DNA of 5,606 bases from Nitriliruptoraceae bacterium. Lineage in GTDB: Bacteria; Actinomycetota; Nitriliruptoria; Nitriliruptorales; Nitriliruptoraceae. Positions 1-5,606 of this stretch are shown piece by piece. Under the pieces are notes generated by a model, which was not told where the DNA came from, did no database searches, and saw only the letters and a program-made list of their open reading frames with translations. Within the stretch, counting starts at the first letter, position 1; every line of letters starts with the position of its first letter. The DNA lies in NCBI GenBank assembly GCA_007125475.1, contig SLDB01000083.1:1-5606 (forward strand), in the 5' to 3' direction. The position numbers and the translations under genes are program-made.

Positions 1-920
1 CGTCGTTGATCGACTACCGCAAGCTGCAGTCCTACGCCGCTGTCATGTACGGCGGCAGCATCTTCCTGCTCATCCTCACGCTCACGCCACTCGGCCACGA
101 GATCAACGGGTCGCAGCGCTGGATCGTGCTCGGGGGCTTCCAGCTCCAGCCCTCCGAGCTGGTGAAGCTGGGGGTGCTCGCGGCGCTCGCGGCGATGTTG
201 CACGAGGCGAAGGGCGAGCCGCAGCTTCGCCACGTCGCCGGCGGTCTCGTCCTCACGCTCGTCCCGGCCGGGTTGGTGTTCCTCCAACCCGACCTCGGCA
301 CCGCGATGGTGTTCGTCTGGCTGGTGGCGGTGCTGTTCCTGGTCGCCGGCGTCAAGGCGCGGTACTTCGTCGGACTCGTCGCCCTGGGTGTCGCGGGCGT
401 GGCCTACGCCCTGCGAACCGAGCTCATCCTCGACTACCAGGTCAGCCGGCTCACCGCGTTCCTGGATGCGGGGAACCCGGAGGCCGCCCAGACCGCGGCG
501 TTCCAGACCCGTCAGTCGCTGATCGCGGTCGGGTCGGGTCAGTTCGCGGGGAAGGGGCTGTTCGAGGGGACGCAGACGTCGCTGTCCTACGTCCCGGAGA
601 ACCACACCGACTTCGTGTTCACCGTGATCGCCGAGGAGTTCGGCTTCGTCGGCGCCGCCGTCGTCCTGGGGTTGTTCCTGGTCATCGTGTGGCGGGGCCT
701 GCGGATCGCGATCCTCGCCAAGGACTACTTCGGCACGCTGATCGCCTCCGGTGTCGTGGCCATGCTCACGCTGCAGGTGTTCGTCAACGTGGGGATGACG
801 GTCGGGATCATGCCGGTGACGGGGTTGCCGTTGCCGTTCATCAGCTACGGGGGGACGTCGTTGATCGCGTGGTTCGTGATGATCGGGCTGCTGCTCAACG
901 TCCACATGCGACGGTTCTGA
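1..920 (+). CDS. rodA: RodA, SEDS-family peptidoglycan glycosyltransferase (5' truncated by window)
   Basis: RodA is an integral membrane enzyme that polymerises lipid II into glycan strands during cell elongation, with a class B PBP as partner. The frame is open from the first base, so the TTG at 6 is taken as an internal Leu codon and the N-terminal membrane segments lie upstream. Counting from that TTG, SEDS hallmarks occur in order: FQLQPSE at 45-51, QPDLGTA at 94-100, a GSGQFAGKG loop at 176-184, GTQ at 188-190, PENHTDF at 197-203 and PVTGLPLPFISYGGTS at 270-285. D202 in HTDF matches the Asp essential in characterised RodA proteins. Several strongly hydrophobic helices are visible, for example 12-30, 81-92, 101-114, 211-229 and 245-262. 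FtsW is the main alternative; the GTQ motif and the neighbours favour RodA. The family usually has GSGG where this protein has GSGQ. The gene ends in TGA at 918-920 and 251 nt of non-coding DNA follow. Confidence 0.93.
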   Translation, partial: SLIDYRKLQSYAAVMYGGSIFLLILTLTPLGHEINGSQRWIVLGGFQLQPSELVKLGVLAALAAMLHEAKGEPQLRHVAGGLVLTLVPAGLVFLQPDLGTAMVFVWLVAVLFLVAGVKARYFVGLVALGVAGVAYALRTELILDYQVSRLTAFLDAGNPEAAQTAAFQTRQSLIAVGSGQFAGKGLFEGTQTSLSYVPENHTDFVFTVIAEEFGFVGAAVVLGLFLVIVWRGLRIAILAKDYFGTLIASGVVAMLTLQVFVNVGMTVGIMPVTGLPLPFISYGGTSLIAWFVMIGLLLNVHMRRF

Positions 921-925
921 CCCCT

Positions 926-956
926 CCGGCGACGCCGGCCGGCGACGTCGGCCGGC
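926..956 (+). terminator. Hairpin just after rodA, possible terminator without U-tract
   Basis: Six bases after the rodA stop, GCCGGCCG (934-941) can pair with CGGCCGGC (949-956) around a 7-base loop. A shorter hairpin, CCGGC (926-930) with GCCGG (934-938), competes for the same bases. No T-run follows, so this is not a classical Rho-independent terminator. GC-only stems without a U-tail have been proposed to act as terminators in Actinobacteria. The position directly after a stop codon suits that role, but such repeats also arise by chance in DNA this GC-rich. Confidence 0.35.
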
Positions 957-1013
957 CCTGGCACCCACGGTGGAGCGGGCCCCGTCCCCCCCACGGCGGG
1001 TGCGGGGGTGACT

Positions 1014-1021
1014 GCTACCCT
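1014..1021 (+). promoter_or_regulatory. Extended -10-like element (TGCTACCCT)
   Basis: The string TGC-TACCCT fits an extended -10 promoter (TGn-TAnnnT) and lies in the gap between rodA and the radical SAM gene. No convincing -35 box is seen about 17 bases upstream. If real, it would give a transcript with a leader of roughly 145 nt carrying the inverted repeats at 1025-1134. The match is short and is a weak candidate only. Confidence 0.2.
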
Positions 1022-1024
1022 CGC

Positions 1025-1134
1025 GGCACCCGGTGCCCTCGGGCGCGGTCGGTGCTCGCACCGGCGGTGGTGTCCCGCGGCGCCGGTCCTCGGCCCCACC
1101 GTGGGCCAGAACGCCGGCGGCGGCCGCCGCCGGC
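1025..1134 (+). other. Inverted-repeat-rich, potentially structured leader
   Basis: This non-coding stretch upstream of the radical SAM gene can form a chain of GC-rich stems: 1025-1029 with 1033-1037 (GGCAC/GTGCC); 1050-1054 with 1059-1063 (CGGTG/CACCG, CTCG loop); 1060-1066 with 1081-1087 (ACCGGCG/CGCCGGT); 1092-1096 with 1103-1107 (GGCCC/GGGCC); and the palindrome at 1113-1134. The second and third stems share bases 1060-1063, so they exclude one another. I do not recognise a known riboswitch class. Whether this is regulatory RNA or simply the result of extreme GC content cannot be told by eye. Confidence 0.35.
1113..1134. repeat. Perfect 22-bp GC palindrome
   Basis: GCCGGCGGCGG at 1113-1123 is followed at once by its exact reverse complement at 1124-1134. 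As RNA it would form a 9-bp stem closed by a GGCC loop, ending 26 nt before the ribosome binding site of the radical SAM gene. As DNA it could serve as a dimeric protein-binding site. All bases are G or C, which makes a chance origin easier. Confidence 0.6.
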
Positions 1135-1159
1135 CCGCGAACCGCAGCGACATCGTCGT

Positions 1160-1166
1160 GGGAGGT
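1160..1166 (+). promoter_or_regulatory. Canonical ribosome binding site deciding a TTG start
   Basis: GGGAGGT contains GGAGGT, a perfect match to the 16S rRNA anti-Shine-Dalgarno sequence. It lies 5 bases before the TTG at 1172, which is in frame with the radical SAM protein. The next in-frame start, GTG at 1193, has no such site. This is the strongest Shine-Dalgarno sequence in the window. Confidence 0.8.
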
Positions 1167-1171
1167 CCTCG

Positions 1172-3229
1172 TTGCTCGGCACCGCGCCACGCGTGAACGC
1201 GCCGCCGATCCCCGACCGGGCCAACCGTGCCGCCTACCGTCGCCCGGGAGGCGACGCCGTCACACCGGCGTCGTACTTCGCCGCCCTCGAGCCGCTCCTG
1301 GCGTACGTCAAGAAGCCTGCGCAGTACGTCGGCGGCGAGCACAACGAGGTCGTCGGTGACTGGACGGCCGCCGAGACGCGGTGGCTGCTGTGCTACCCGG
1401 ACACCTACGAGATCGGCCAGCCCAACCAGGGCATCCAGATCCTCTACGAGGTCCTCAACGAGCGCGCGACCGCGATGGCTGAGCGCTCCTACGCGCCGTG
1501 GGTCGACCTCGAAGAGTTGATGCGCGAGCACCGGATCCCGACGTTCTCCCTGGAGTCCCACCGCCCGCTGTGGGCGTTCGACGTGTTCGGGGTGACGTTG
1601 CCCCACGAGCTGGGTCACACCAACCTGCTCAACCTGCTGGAGCTCGGTGCCGTCCCGCGTCGAAGCGCCGACCGCGACGTCGACGACCCGATCGTGCTGG
1701 TCGGTGGGCACGCCGCCTACAACCCCGAGCCACTCGCGCCGTTCATCGACGCGGCGGTGATGGGCGACGGTGAGGAGGTCGCTCTCGAGGTCGACGAGGT
1801 GGTCCGTGGCTTCAAGCGTGACCGCCACGCCGAGCGACTCACGGCCGCCGATCCACGCCACGAGCTGCTGCGACGTCTGGCGGGGGTCGATGGGGTGTAC
1901 GTGCCCGCGTTCTACGAGCCGCGGTACCTCGACGACGGCCGGCTGCGCCGGACCGTCGCGGTCGAGCCCGGTGTCCCGGCGATGGTGCCCAAGCGCACCG
2001 TGCAGGACCTCGAGGCGTGGCCGTACCCGCAGAAGCAGATCGTGCCGATGACCGAGACCGTCCACGAGCGGTTCAGCGTTGAGATCTTCCGCGGATGCAC
2101 CCGTGGGTGCCGGTTCTGCCAGGCCGGGATGATCACCCGGCCGGTGCGCGAACGCCGCCCGGAGACGGTGCAGAAGCTCGTCGAGGACGGAGTGAAGAAC
2201 ACCGGCTTCAACGAGGTCGGCCTCCTGAGCCTCTCCTCGGCCGACCACTCCGCGATCGGTCCGATGGCCCGCGATCTCGCCGACGCCTACGAGGGCACCA
2301 CCACGTCGCTCTCCCTGCCCTCCACACGGGTGGACGCGTTCAACGTCACGCTGTCGAACGAGCTCGCCCGGAATGGCCGCCGCACCGGGTTGACGTTCGC
2401 CCCCGAGGCCGGCAGCGAGCGGATGCGGGCGGTGATCAACAAGATGGTCGCCGAGGAGGACCTGCTGCGCACCGCCGAGATCGCGTTCTCCGAGGGCTGG
2501 CGGCAGATCAAGCTGTATTTCATGGTCGGTCTGCCGACCGAGACCGACGAGGACGTGCTGGCCATCGCCGACCTGGGGATCAAGACCTACGAGATCGCCC
2601 GTCGTCACGGCAAGGCGAACAAGGTCACGATCTCGGTGGGCGGGTTCGTGCCCAAACCCCACACCCCGTTCCAGTGGGCGGCGCAGGACTCGCCGGAGGA
2701 GATCCGTCGCAAGCTGTCGCTGATCCGGCACGCGATCAAGGCGCACAGCGGGATCAAGTTGCGCACCAACGACCCCGAGGAAGGGGTGATCGAGGGGCTG
2801 CTGGCCCGCGGGGACCGGCGTGTGGCGGCGGCGGTGGAGCGGGCCTTCGAGCTCGGTGCCCGTTTCGACGGCTGGCACGAGATGCCGACGCTCGAGGTCT
2901 GGCGTCGCGCGATGCAGGAGACCGGCGTCGACCTGGCGTGGTTCTCCCACCGGGAGCGAGACGAGCGCGAAGCCCTGCCGTGGGACCACCTCGACAGCGG
3001 GTTGGATAAGGAGTGGCTGTGGAAGGACTGGCAGGACGCCCAGTCCGACCAGCAGCTCGACGACTGCCGGTGGTCGCCGTGCTACGACTGCGGGGTGTGT
3101 CCGGGGCTGAGCATCGAGCACGACACCGGCTACACCGGCGGCTTCCAACTCCCGGTGCTGCCCACGGGACTCGGCGGTAGCAGCCAGCTGCCGACCGCCC
3201 CGGAGCGGTACGCCTCCGAGGAGCCCTGA
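1172..3229 (+). CDS. TIGR03960-family radical SAM protein
   Basis: This is a 685-residue radical SAM enzyme whose reaction and substrate are not known to me. The N-terminal part (about 52-205) resembles a B12-binding-type fold: YVGGEHN at 52-58, a PDTYEIG motif, VGGHAAYNPEP at 177-187 and MGDGEE at 197-202. It lacks the DxHxxG cobalamin-ligand motif. The [4Fe-4S]-binding CxxxCxxC is C309, C313 and C316. Downstream blocks fit the family closely: FAPEAG at 409-414, KLYFMVGLPTET at 447-458, FVPKPHTPFQW at 492-502 and ARGDRR at 545-550. Near the C-terminus C632, C637, C640 and C643 form a second possible metal site, followed by a 42-residue tail. The TTG start is chosen because of the perfect GGAGGT site 5 bases upstream; GTG at 1193 would shorten the protein by 7 residues. 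A DUF2344 gene follows after 49 nt, the family's usual partner and in some genomes fused to it. An RNA- or translation-linked role is suggested only by neighbours. Confidence 0.93.
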   Translation: MLGTAPRVNAPPIPDRANRAAYRRPGGDAVTPASYFAALEPLLAYVKKPAQYVGGEHNEVVGDWTAAETRWLLCYPDTYEIGQPNQGIQILYEVLNERATAMAERSYAPWVDLEELMREHRIPTFSLESHRPLWAFDVFGVTLPHELGHTNLLNLLELGAVPRRSADRDVDDPIVLVGGHAAYNPEPLAPFIDAAVMGDGEEVALEVDEVVRGFKRDRHAERLTAADPRHELLRRLAGVDGVYVPAFYEPRYLDDGRLRRTVAVEPGVPAMVPKRTVQDLEAWPYPQKQIVPMTETVHERFSVEIFRGCTRGCRFCQAGMITRPVRERRPETVQKLVEDGVKNTGFNEVGLLSLSSADHSAIGPMARDLADAYEGTTTSLSLPSTRVDAFNVTLSNELARNGRRTGLTFAPEAGSERMRAVINKMVAEEDLLRTAEIAFSEGWRQIKLYFMVGLPTETDEDVLAIADLGIKTYEIARRHGKANKVTISVGGFVPKPHTPFQWAAQDSPEEIRRKLSLIRHAIKAHSGIKLRTNDPEEGVIEGLLARGDRRVAAAVERAFELGARFDGWHEMPTLEVWRRAMQETGVDLAWFSHRERDEREALPWDHLDSGLDKEWLWKDWQDAQSDQQLDDCRWSPCYDCGVCPGLSIEHDTGYTGGFQLPVLPTGLGGSSQLPTAPERYASEEP

Positions 3230-3266
3230 CCCGCGCCGACGCCGACCGGTCGACACCGCCGACAAC

Positions 3267-3272
3267 GAGGAA
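3267..3272 (+). promoter_or_regulatory. Ribosome binding site of the DUF2344 gene
   Basis: GAGGAA, with a GAGG core, lies 6 to 8 bases before the GTG at 3279 and supports that codon as the start. The remainder of the 49-nt gap (3230-3278) shows no promoter or terminator, which fits co-transcription with the radical SAM gene. Confidence 0.6.
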
Positions 3273-3278
3273 CCCCGA

Positions 3279-4025
3279 GTGCTGCAGCGCTACCGCATCC
3301 GCTGGACCAAGGAAGGCCGCACGCGGTACGTCTCCGCGCGCGACCTCACCTCGGTGTGGGAACGGGCGCTGCGCCGGGCCGATCTCCCGATCGCCTACTC
3401 CGAGGGGTTCACGCCCCACGCGAAGGTGTCGTTCCCCGACGCCCTCCCGGTGGGCGTGTCCTCCACCGGCGAGTACGCCGAATTGACGTTCGCCGCACCG
3501 ATCTCCCCGGAACGGGACCTCGGTGCGCTCTCCGCCACGCTGCCAGCGGGGATGGAGATCCTGACCTACCTGACGGTCCCCGACGGCGCGCCGAAGCTGG
3601 CGTCGATGCTGCGGGCGACCCTGTGGGAGCTGGCGTGGCCCCCGGTCGATGCGGCCGAGCTGACCGAGCTCCTGCGGCGACGCAGCGACGAACTGATGGC
3701 CGCCGATCACGCCGAGGTGCTCCGGCGCCGCCCCAAGGGCGACCGGACGATCGACGTACGGCCGGCCGTGATCGCGCTCGCGACCGCCACCCGCCGGCAG
3801 CCCGACGGCTCCGGCGCGCACACCGTCCTCCGAGCGGTGCTCCGCAACGATGGTCCCAACGTGCGACCGACCGACCTCCACGCCGCGCTGTCGCGTGAGG
3901 ACGTGGCCCCGCCGAACGCGGTGACGCGTCTCGCGCAGGGCGCACCCGTCCCCGACGGCGTGCGCGAGGCTCTCAGCGATGAGGTCGTGTCTCTCGTCAC
4001 CGACGTCGACGCGGAGGCCGCCTGA
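3279..4025 (+). CDS. DUF2344 (TIGR03936) protein, partner of the radical SAM enzyme
   Basis: This is a 248-residue soluble protein of unknown function. The first 70 residues match the DUF2344 signature closely: YRIRWTKEGRTRYVS at 5-19, ERALRRADLPIAYSEGFTPH at 28-47, and SFPDALPVGVSSTGEYAEL at 51-69. A later RTIDVRP segment and a VRPTDLHAAL segment also fit the family's C-terminal half. Where most members I recall have SHLD or SHRD after the opening strand, this one has SARD at 19-22. DUF2344 occurs either next to a TIGR03960 radical SAM protein or fused to its C-terminus, so a joint function is likely. The GTG start is supported by GAGG 8 bases upstream and by the motif beginning at residue 4. 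The RNase E/G gene starts 16 nt after the TGA, pointing to one operon. No membrane segment or signal peptide is seen. Confidence 0.92.
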   Translation: MLQRYRIRWTKEGRTRYVSARDLTSVWERALRRADLPIAYSEGFTPHAKVSFPDALPVGVSSTGEYAELTFAAPISPERDLGALSATLPAGMEILTYLTVPDGAPKLASMLRATLWELAWPPVDAAELTELLRRRSDELMAADHAEVLRRRPKGDRTIDVRPAVIALATATRRQPDGSGAHTVLRAVLRNDGPNVRPTDLHAALSREDVAPPNAVTRLAQGAPVPDGVREALSDEVVSLVTDVDAEAA

Positions 4026-4041
4026 CCCGAGCGAGCCCCAC

Positions 4042-5606
4042 GTGACTACCACCCCACCCTCCGGCGCCGAGCACGACACCGACGCCGGTCATCGATCCCG
4101 CACGAACGCATCCGACAGCAACGAGGAGCGTGACACCCCGTCGTCGACGGGGCGGCGACGTCGTCGCCGCGGCCGCCGGGGGCGTGGCCGTGGTCGTGGG
4201 GGAGGAGCGGCGTCCACGTCCGGTGCGGGCGGGACCGACCCCGACGCGCCTGACACCAAGGCCCCCGACACCAAGGCCCCCGACACCGAGGCCCCCGAAA
4301 CCGAGAAGAGCGCCGACGACGCCAGCGGTGCCGGGACGTCGGCGCCGCGGCGTTCGTCCTCGCACGTGCCGGCCTCACGCGGTCGGAGCCCCTCGCGCCG
4401 CCAGGCCGGCGCCGGCACCTCGGACGAGGCGGCGACACGCCCCGGCGGTGGCACCCCCGCCGAAACCGACACCGACCCGGCCGATGCCTCCGGGGGTGCC
4501 GGCGGATCGCCGGAGCCGGACGGCGAAGACGCACGTGTCGAAGCGTCGATCGCGCGCGACGGAACCCGGGTCGCCGCCAAGCGTGGGGGTCGTCGCGGCA
4601 GTGGTTCGGGTCGGCGGGGTGGTCAGCGCCCCGTCGGGGTCCCCGAAGAGGTCCGGCGGGCGATCCTCGAGGGGCCTCCGCGCACCATGCTCGTGTCCTC
4701 GCGCAGGGACCGTACGCAGATCGCCGTCCTGGAGGACCGCACGGTCGTCGAGCACTACGTCACCCGGAAGGAGGACGTCACCTACGTCGGCAACATCTAC
4801 ATGGCCCGGGTGCAGAACGTGCTCCCCGGGATGGAGGCCGCGTTCCTGGACATCGGCAAGGGGCGGAACGGGGTGCTGTACGCCGGCGAGGTGCTGTTCG
4901 ACGAACTCGACCTGGAGGAGGGCACCGATCAGCGCATCGAGAACGCCCTCAAGCCGGGTCAGAAGGTCCTGGTGCAGGTCACCAAGGACCCGATGGGCTC
5001 CAAGGGACCGCGACTGACCATGCACCTGTCGCTCGCGGGCCGCTACCTCGTGCTCGCCCCCGGCTCGGATCTCTTCGGGATCTCGCGGAAGCTCACCGAG
5101 CGGGAACGCGACCGTCTGCGGCGCATCGTCAAGCGCGTCAAGCCCGACGAGCACGGGGTGATCGTGCGCACCGCCGCCGAGGGGGCGACCGACGAGCAGA
5201 TCTCCGCCGACGTCGCCAGGTTGCTGGCGAAGTGGGAGCGGGTCGCCGCGCAGGCCGACGACGCCAAGGCGCTCACCGCGGTGTACGAGGAGCCGTCCCT
5301 GGTCGTGAAGGTGATCCGTGACACCTTCGGCCCGGAGTTCGAACGGTGCATCGTCGACGACGAGGACCTCTACCAGCAGGTCCGCGACTACCTGGAGGAG
5401 GTCGCCCCGGAGCTGCTGGAGAAGGTCACGTTGTACGGCGCCCCCGACGCCGGTGCCGCCGAGCGGGCCGCAGGCGTGCCGCTCAGCGAGGTCGGTGCGA
5501 CCGGTGACCCCGAGGCGGCGGGTGCCACTGCGGCCGCCCCGGTCACCCACCAACGCGACACCCCCTCCGAGGCGTCGGTCACCGGCGACGCCGCGTCGGC
5601 GGGTGA
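4042..5606 (+). CDS. rne: Ribonuclease E/G family endoribonuclease (3' truncated by window)
   Basis: RNase E/G cuts single-stranded RNA in mRNA decay and in rRNA/tRNA maturation. The frame is open from GTG 4042 to the window end (521 codons). Residues 1-213 are a low-complexity arm: an Arg/Gly-rich run at 38-55, four APDTK/E repeats at 69-88, and a second basic patch at 180-196. The core begins at RTMLVSS (214-220). The S1 domain follows, with VGNIY at 249-253, MEAAFLDIG at 264-272 and TKDPMGSKGPRLT at 314-326. GVIVRT ends with R376-T377, which match the 5'-monophosphate-sensing Arg-Thr of E. coli RNase E. After KVTLY (461-465) the expected PLFxxYxIExQ stretch is replaced by at least 55 low-complexity residues. 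The catalytic Asp residues and zinc-link cysteines lie beyond the window. The start follows DUF2344 by 16 nt with only a weak GAGCGAG site (4029-4035); in-frame GTG 4366 is the main alternative but has no clear site. Whether to call it rne or rng is uncertain; the long arm resembles actinobacterial RNase E. Confidence 0.92.
   Translation, partial: MTTTPPSGAEHDTDAGHRSRTNASDSNEERDTPSSTGRRRRRRGRRGRGRGRGGGAASTSGAGGTDPDAPDTKAPDTKAPDTEAPETEKSADDASGAGTSAPRRSSSHVPASRGRSPSRRQAGAGTSDEAATRPGGGTPAETDTDPADASGGAGGSPEPDGEDARVEASIARDGTRVAAKRGGRRGSGSGRRGGQRPVGVPEEVRRAILEGPPRTMLVSSRRDRTQIAVLEDRTVVEHYVTRKEDVTYVGNIYMARVQNVLPGMEAAFLDIGKGRNGVLYAGEVLFDELDLEEGTDQRIENALKPGQKVLVQVTKDPMGSKGPRLTMHLSLAGRYLVLAPGSDLFGISRKLTERERDRLRRIVKRVKPDEHGVIVRTAAEGATDEQISADVARLLAKWERVAAQADDAKALTAVYEEPSLVVKVIRDTFGPEFERCIVDDEDLYQQVRDYLEEVAPELLEKVTLYGAPDAGAAERAAGVPLSEVGATGDPEAAGATAAAPVTHQRDTPSEASVTGDAASAG
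4246..4305 (+). repeat. Four tandem 15-bp units encoding APDTK/E
   Basis: Four consecutive 15-bp units start at 4246, 4261, 4276 and 4291 and encode APDTK, APDTK, APDTE and APETE (residues 69-88 of the RNase). Units two and three differ at one base (AAG to GAG), suggesting recent expansion by slippage or unequal recombination. The repeat keeps the reading frame and places an acidic Pro-rich linker after the basic Arg/Gly run. Confidence 0.85.

Noticed and set aside
1020..1134. Cobalamin riboswitch
   Set aside because: GCCAGAACGCCGGC at 1105-1118 loosely recalls the conserved 3' core, but the GGGAA and CACTG elements and the unpaired purine-rich segments of that class are missing.
689..1171. 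Upstream extension of the radical SAM frame into rodA
   Set aside because: The frame is open by chance. The extension is low-complexity, overlaps rodA by over 200 bases, and a perfect ribosome binding site marks TTG 1172 instead.
1193..1195. GTG as the start of the radical SAM gene
   Set aside because: It is in frame but has no Shine-Dalgarno sequence at a suitable distance, unlike TTG 1172. It would change the N-terminus by only 7 residues.
1008..1196. 62-codon frame as a possible leader peptide
   Set aside because: It has no convincing ribosome binding site, no run of regulatory codons, a composition typical of random GC-rich DNA, and it overlaps the radical SAM start.
845..3265. Long open frame on the minus strand (806 codons) opposite the radical SAM gene
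   Set aside because: It mirrors the third-position GC bias of the real + strand gene. Its translation is low-complexity and Arg/Val/Leu/Gly-rich with no recognisable domain.
2754..4079. Minus-strand frame opposite the end of the radical SAM gene and DUF2344
   Set aside because: It spans two real genes and their junction, shows no domain, and ends in an Arg/Pro/Ala-rich run typical of antisense GC-rich frames.
4130..5017. + strand frame from GTG 4130 with an adjacent GAGGAG
   Set aside because: It is out of frame with the RNase motifs, is Arg/Pro/Ser-rich without a domain, and the GAGGAG is almost touching the GTG. It is a shadow of the RNase gene.
4375..5553. Minus-strand frame of 392 codons opposite the RNase gene
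   Set aside because: The opposite strand encodes clear S1 and RNase E/G motifs; this frame has none.
5437..5606. Frameshift in the RNase gene near Tyr465
   Set aside because: The other two forward frames downstream do not encode the expected PLFxxYxIExQ motif, and the original frame stays open to the window end.
1..5606. Mobile elements, CRISPR arrays, tRNA or rRNA genes
   Set aside because: No transposase-like protein, terminal inverted repeats, spaced direct repeats or RNA-gene sequence was seen. The only direct repeat is the 15-bp coding array at 4246-4305.

Overview
The window is a very GC-rich piece of bacterial chromosome in which every supported gene lies on the + strand. Its gene order is rodA (3' part), a radical SAM protein, a DUF2344 protein, then ribonuclease E/G (5' part). 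This order, the GC-rich codon use, the GTG/TTG starts and an RNase E/G whose catalytic core sits behind a long disordered N-terminal arm all point to Actinobacteria, possibly a deep-branching high-GC lineage. That lineage placement is inference; no marker here fixes the genus. I see no mobile element, CRISPR array, tRNA or rRNA.

Layout: 1-920 is the C-terminal ~305 residues of the SEDS peptidoglycan polymerase RodA, entered mid-gene. 921-1171 is a 251-nt non-coding gap holding several GC-rich inverted repeats and a canonical GGAGGT ribosome binding site. 1172-3229 encodes a TIGR03960-type radical SAM enzyme, best started at a TTG. 3279-4025 encodes its usual partner, a DUF2344/TIGR03936 protein, starting with GTG. 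4042 to the window end is an RNase E/G-family endoribonuclease, starting with GTG and still open at 5606. It has a 213-residue low-complexity arm, an S1 domain and a 5'-sensor region. A low-complexity stretch then appears where the RNase H-like fold should continue, and the DNase I-like catalytic half lies beyond the window.

The last three genes are closely spaced (49 and 16 nt gaps) and are probably co-transcribed. In many bacteria this block leads on to rplU-rpmA-obg, so the neighbourhood joins cell elongation (RodA), an uncharacterised radical SAM/DUF2344 pair and RNA processing. The least explained items are the radical SAM/DUF2344 pair with its C-terminal cysteine cluster, the structured leader before it, and the insertion inside the RNase core. 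This is mostly a conserved housekeeping locus; I found no clear evidence of a wholly new system.
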